Shown here piece after piece: positions 59,700 to 64,000 of a stretch of DNA of 64,000 nucleotides; the first letter of the stretch is position 1; each line of letters begins with the position of its first letter. The position numbers and the translations under genes were made by a program. Location: assembly GCA_009363875.1 (NCBI GenBank), contig CM018693.1, positions 109,694,362 through 109,758,361 of the forward strand, written 5' to 3'. The notes beneath the pieces were generated by a model. That model saw only the letters and a program-made list of their open reading frames with translations. It had not been told where the DNA came from and did not search any database. The stretch comes from Mikania micrantha (lineage: Eukaryota > Streptophyta > Magnoliopsida > Asterales > Asteraceae).

Positions 59700-62600
59700 G
59701 TGCAGGACTCATTGTCACTTAATCAACAGAATATATGGTACATTGACAATGGATGTTCTTGCCGTTTGACTAGAAATCTGGAGCTTCTAAAAAATTTTAA
59801 AAGAACAAATGGAGGTTATATGAAGTTTGCTGGTAACACCGGAGGTTACATTACTAAGGAGGGAGTGTTATCAAATGAACAAATAATCTTTGAGCACGTT
59901 AGCTTTATGGAACAACTCAAACATAATATGTTGAGTGTTTCACAAGTCTGTGACAAATAATATTCTGTGATTTTTGATAACAAGGCTTGCTATATTCTGA
60001 AGCCTGGTGTGGTGATTCCTGAGGACTGGATTGTTGTGATGGCTCCTAGACATAACAACACATATCAACTGGATATGTCCTCTACTTCCTAGTCTTCTCA
60101 AATTATTTGCTTTTTCTCTAAAGCCACTGAAAAGGATTCAATTTCATGGCATACACGGATGGGACATGTTCATTTAAGAAAAATGAATTTTTTGGTCAGA
60201 AATAGTCTTGTTGAAGGTGTTCCATCCCAATCTTTTGTTTTGTCTGATCACGTATCTCTTGTAAAAAAGGGAAACAATGCAGACAATTACATAGGCCTAA
60301 AATTGAAAATTTCATCAACACTCCTCTAACTATGTTACACATGGATCTTTTTGGTCCAGTGTCTGTTAAGAGTGTAGGTTGAAGATCTTTTTCATTGGTT
60401 GTTACTAATGATTTTTCTAGATTTTCTTAGGCGTTCTTTTTTGCAGCTAAATCGGAGACTCCTGAAATCCTGAAGAATTTAATTATCAAATTGGAGAATG
60501 AGTTTATTGTAAAAGTCAAATTTTTAAGAAGCGACAATCGAATAGAGTTTAAGAATCATAATCTAGAGTTGTTCTGCATCCAGAAAGGAATTACTCATCA
60601 GTTCAGTGCACCTTACACCCCTCAGCAGAACGGCGTTACTTAATCAAGAATCGCACTCTAATTGAAACTACTAGAACAATGCTTGTTGATTCTCACCTAC
60701 CAATTGAATTTTGAGCTAAAGCGATCGTCACTGCATGCTATTGTCAAAAAGCATGGAAAAAAGTCTTATCATTTGCTTAAAGGCAGGAAGCCTAACATTG
60801 CACATCTGGAGCCTTTTGGTGCAACTTGTATATAATTGATACTGACTACACCAAAGTTTGAGCAGAAGGCGGTGGATAGTATCTTTTTGGGATATTCTTC
60901 TAATTCTTTAAACAAATGAGTTCTCAACTTGGCAACCATAGTGATCAAGGAGGCTTATGAAGTTACTGTCTGTCGATTCACTGAAACATTGCCTGGACGT
61001 GGTCCTGACTGGCTCTTTGACTATGAATCAGTGTTTCACTGTTTTCATACACTTTTTCCTTCACCTTTAAATGATCTTGATGAATCTTTGAGTGATACCA
61101 TAACAATTCATGGTACTTTATTTCCAAGATTTGTTTTGGAAACTTCTGAATGGTGTTCTTCTGTTCCATAAGATGATTCTCCAACTTCTTTTATTCCTGA
61201 ACAATTAGAAGTTTCTAAAAAGTATTATTCTGATGATGATTTTCATGATTAAACAATGATCCATCAATCCATCAGTTATCATTGAATCTAAAATTCATGG
61301 GGAGAATGTTCATAAAGAAAATCATACTAAAAATCTTTAAAATGAAATAGCTGTGGAAGAAACTCAAAATATCATTGGTGATTTAAGTTCTGGAGTTAAA
61401 ACTAGAAGTCAGCAAGCTCAAGGTGGTGATGATAAAGTTTTATTTTCAGAAATTCAGGAGACGATGAATTTGTGCTTGTATTTGTGTTTTATAAGTCTAG
61501 TGGAACCTAAAAATGTAAAAGAAGCACTGAAGGAGTCTTCCTGGATTACAGCCACGGATGAAGAATTGAGCTAGTTTGAGAAGTTGGGTGTTTGGAAGTT
61601 AGTTGATTGTCCAGAAGATGTTATCCCTATAGGCACCAAATGGGTATAAAAATGCAAAAAGGATGACAAAGGCATTATTGTCAGAAATAAGGCTAGGCTG
61701 GTTGTTCAAGGATTCAATCAATAGGAGGGAATTGACTATGATGATGTATATGCTCATGTGGCAAGGATACAATCCATAAGATTGTTCCTAGCCTATTCCA
61801 GTTTCAAGAAATTTAAGGTATTTCAACTGGATGTTAAAAGTGCCTTTTTGTATGGCAAGGTGAAAAGGGAAGTGTATGTTATTCAACCGTCGGGTTTTGA
61901 AGATCCTAACAATCCTAAAAAATGCTATCACCTTGATAAACATTATATGGATTACATCAGGCACCTAAGGCATGGTATGAGACATTGTTTACCCATCTCA
62001 TGGACAATGGATTTTCAAGAAGAATGATTGACAGCACTATGTTCGTCCTGAAGAAGAATGATGATATTCTTGTTGTGCAAATTTAAGTTGATGATATTAT
62101 TTTTGGAGCAACAAATGAACAATTTTGCAAGGAATTTGAAGTGGTTATGAAACAGAAATTTGAGATGAGTGTAATAGGAGAACTTGCATTCTTTCTTGGT
62201 ATTCAAGTTGATCAGAAGAAGGAATGATTGTTTATACATCAGAGTAAATATGTACATGACATCTTGAACAAGTTCAAGATGAATGATTGTACATCCATTT
62301 CTACCACTATGTATACAAATCATAATTTAGGGAATGATGAGAATGGTATAGATATTGATCAACATTCACACATCAAAGCGATGAAACGTATTTTTTTCTA
62401 TCTGAAGGGAAGACCAAGTCTTGGAATTTGGTAACCTTATGATGATAGAATGAATTTTTTTGCTTTTTAAGATTCTGATTATGGTGGTTGTAACCTTGAT
62501 AGGAAATCAAAAACTGGGGGTTGTCAATTTTTTCGTAATAAATTTGTAACCTATCAATGTAAGAAGCAACTTACTGTGGCTATATCTACTTGTGAGGCTG

Positions 62601-62830
62601 GGTATTTTGCTGCTTCAAGTTGGTGTTCTCAAGTTCTTTGGATACAACAACATATGTGAGATTACGGTTTAAAATTTACAATTACTCCTTTTTTTTGTTG
62701 ATAATACAGCTGCCATAGCCATAACTGAAAACCCAGTTTCACACAATAGAACTAAGCACATTGATATTAGACATCATTTTATTTGCGATCCTTCTGAGAA
62801 AAAGTTAATCAAACGTTTGAAAATAAACAC
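59700..62830 (+). pseudogene. Decayed Ty1/copia pol (SIRE/Maximus-like)
   Basis: Domain order is that of copia: protease (WYIDNGCS, where DSG would be expected), GAG-pre-integrase (SWHTRMGHVH near 60150), integrase (LHMDLFGPV, FLRSDN, YTPQQNGV), then reverse transcriptase (GTKWV, NKARLVVQGFNQ, VFQLDVKSAFLYGKV, VDDIIFGATNEQF, FFLGIQVDQ) and RNase H (SDYGGCNLDRKS, STCEAGYFAA, then HIDIRHHFI). Integrase before RT separates it from the gypsy elements. Stops and frame changes are scattered throughout, for example near 59958, 60090, 60380, 60640, 61572, 61722, 62084 and 62226. The motif style resembles Sireviruses, but the lineage is tentative. Gag, primer site and LTRs were not found. Confidence 0.9.
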
Positions 62831-64000
62831 GGTTGATTGAAAAGTTTTGAAAATTACACTTAAGTTTATTTTTAAATTTTTACTTTTATCTTTCAAGTTT
62901 AATTTTTAGATGTTTTGAAAACATAAAATCTTTGAAAATTGAATCTATGTTTTATGAAAAATGATTGGAATTTGACTTATTTTGAATTAAGATTTACTAA
63001 ATTTTTGAAATTGAAATTTTATCAAATTATGCATAGGAAAATAATAAAGTTTAATTTGTGTATTAAAGCATATAAGTAATATATGATTAAGTTGAGCATT
63101 TTGATTTGAGAATAGTATAAGTTTAGATACTTTGATTTAAGTGATACTAAGCAACAAATTAAATAAATGTCATGATTTAGTGGGATTCACATCTTAAATT
63201 AGACATGCACTAACTGATTTCAACAAAAATGGATTGAGAGTTGATTTATATATATATACAAATAATGCCATCAATAATCTTTTAAAATATATTCTGAATT
63301 TCCTTTATTATATGTGGATATAAAGCTGGAAATTCATAGCATTCATGAAATTATGTGCAAAGTGATTCTTTGTTGTGTGATTCACACAGACCTTTTCTCA
63401 CTAGCGCATTCCATTAATTTATTGATCTGAATAGATTAATCAAAATGAAAATTCTCATTTTACTAATTTATTACATATGTGAAAAGATCAATGGCAGTAT
63501 ATATTTTATCCTCAATAAATTCTGGGGTTGAATATGTTAATATCTATTTAAATATGGGATCCACTGGATTTCATGATTAACTAAAATTACTTAAATGAAC
63601 AATGCTTAGTTTTTGATTAAGTTATAGTATTTTAAGTTATATATGCATAATCAAATTGTAAGTTGTTCATAATTTGATTATGTTACTTATGTGTTAGATG
63701 CATAGGTTAATATGATTCCATTAGTATGCATATCTAATTGACAAATTTTAATTTTAAATTCTTAGAAATCTTGATAAAGATAAGTTGAATATGATTTCAT
63801 ATGGATCTTTTCAAAGATTTTATCTAAAAGATAAAAAAGACTTTTATTTATAACAGATTTTACTAAACAAAATTTTCAAAAATATTTTAGATTTCATCTT
63901 TCAAGTGTGTTTTTCTTAATTTTTCACAAAAGGTATTTTTGATGTTTAGTTTGAAATTTTTTGAAAAATTCTAAGTTAAGTTATTTTTGAAATTTTGAAT
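62831..64000. other. A+T-rich stretch without recognisable features
   Basis: No ORF, primer site, LTR terminus or repeat match to the rest of the window was seen. It may be the 3' untranslated region or LTR of the copia element, but no second copy is present to test this. Confidence 0.4.

Noticed and set aside
59690..59705. Host gene exon starting after the acceptor-like GTGCAG
   Set aside because: The downstream frame is copia protease/integrase/RT with many stops; no other exon of a host gene was seen.
62015..62323. Minus-strand ORF of 102 residues
   Set aside because: It is antisense to the copia RT remnant and is composed of A+T-rich low-complexity residues.

Overview
This window is plant nuclear DNA made almost entirely of LTR retrotransposons nested inside one another. 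I found no host gene, no functional tRNA or rRNA gene and no CRISPR array. The evidence for a plant is the set of Ty3/gypsy elements of the chromovirus (Tekay/Del-like) type: initiator-tRNA-Met primer sites, LTRs of 2-4.5 kb starting TG and ending CA, 5-bp target-site duplications (TSDs), and a degenerate chromodomain-like tail on the integrase. A decayed SIRE/Maximus-like Ty1/copia element lies at the right edge. A eudicot with a large repeat-rich genome, possibly Asteraceae, is my guess; the sequence alone does not prove it. I use the labels A-F and H for the families.

Layout, with each level inserted into the one before. A 5' LTR of family H ends at 59019, followed by a decayed primer site. 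Into it is inserted element E: the 3' end of its interior is at 8754-8817, and its 3' LTR runs 8818-58376 in four pieces. The 3' end of an F element (pol fragment 1-1618 plus LTR 1619-8753) sits in E's interior and is itself split by a 4.5-kb minus-strand solo LTR of family A (4152-8618, TSD ATATG). E's LTR is split by a young complete C element (9340-21350, TSD AAAAC), by a minus-strand D solo LTR (22207-55087, TSD CAAAC) and by an F-type LTR ending at 57922. The D solo LTR was in turn split by a C solo LTR (22437-25258, TSD TTACA), by a three-LTR tandem B element (25313-40103, TSD AAAGA) and by a complete but mutated A element (41909-55031, TSD TTCTA). Matching TSDs and rejoined flanks support most of this; the H/E relationship and the left edge of the second F LTR are inferred.

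The only apparently intact genes belong to element C: a 1524-residue gag-pol frame (gag, protease, reverse transcriptase, RNase H, integrase, chromodomain-like tail) and, upstream of it, a separate 209-residue acidic/coiled-coil protein that I do not recognise. The LTRs of C differ at roughly 23 positions in 2.9 kb by eye, so this copy is recent. A and B have many stops and frameshifts; B has also lost most of RNase H and integrase.

The most interesting signals are not genes. Several LTR families carry tRNA-like modules with A-box and B-box sequences. Families A, B and C share a well-formed putative intron inside the LTR. In B that intron holds eight copies of GTAAGTATG (a 5' splice-site consensus) and very many ATGs. 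A hairpin next to the polypurine tract covaries between families. GGCCCA (TGGGCC) motif arrays occur in the LTRs of two families. The middle LTR of the tandem B element switches between resembling the right and the left LTR near 32540-32575, which looks like the trace of the unequal crossover that made it.
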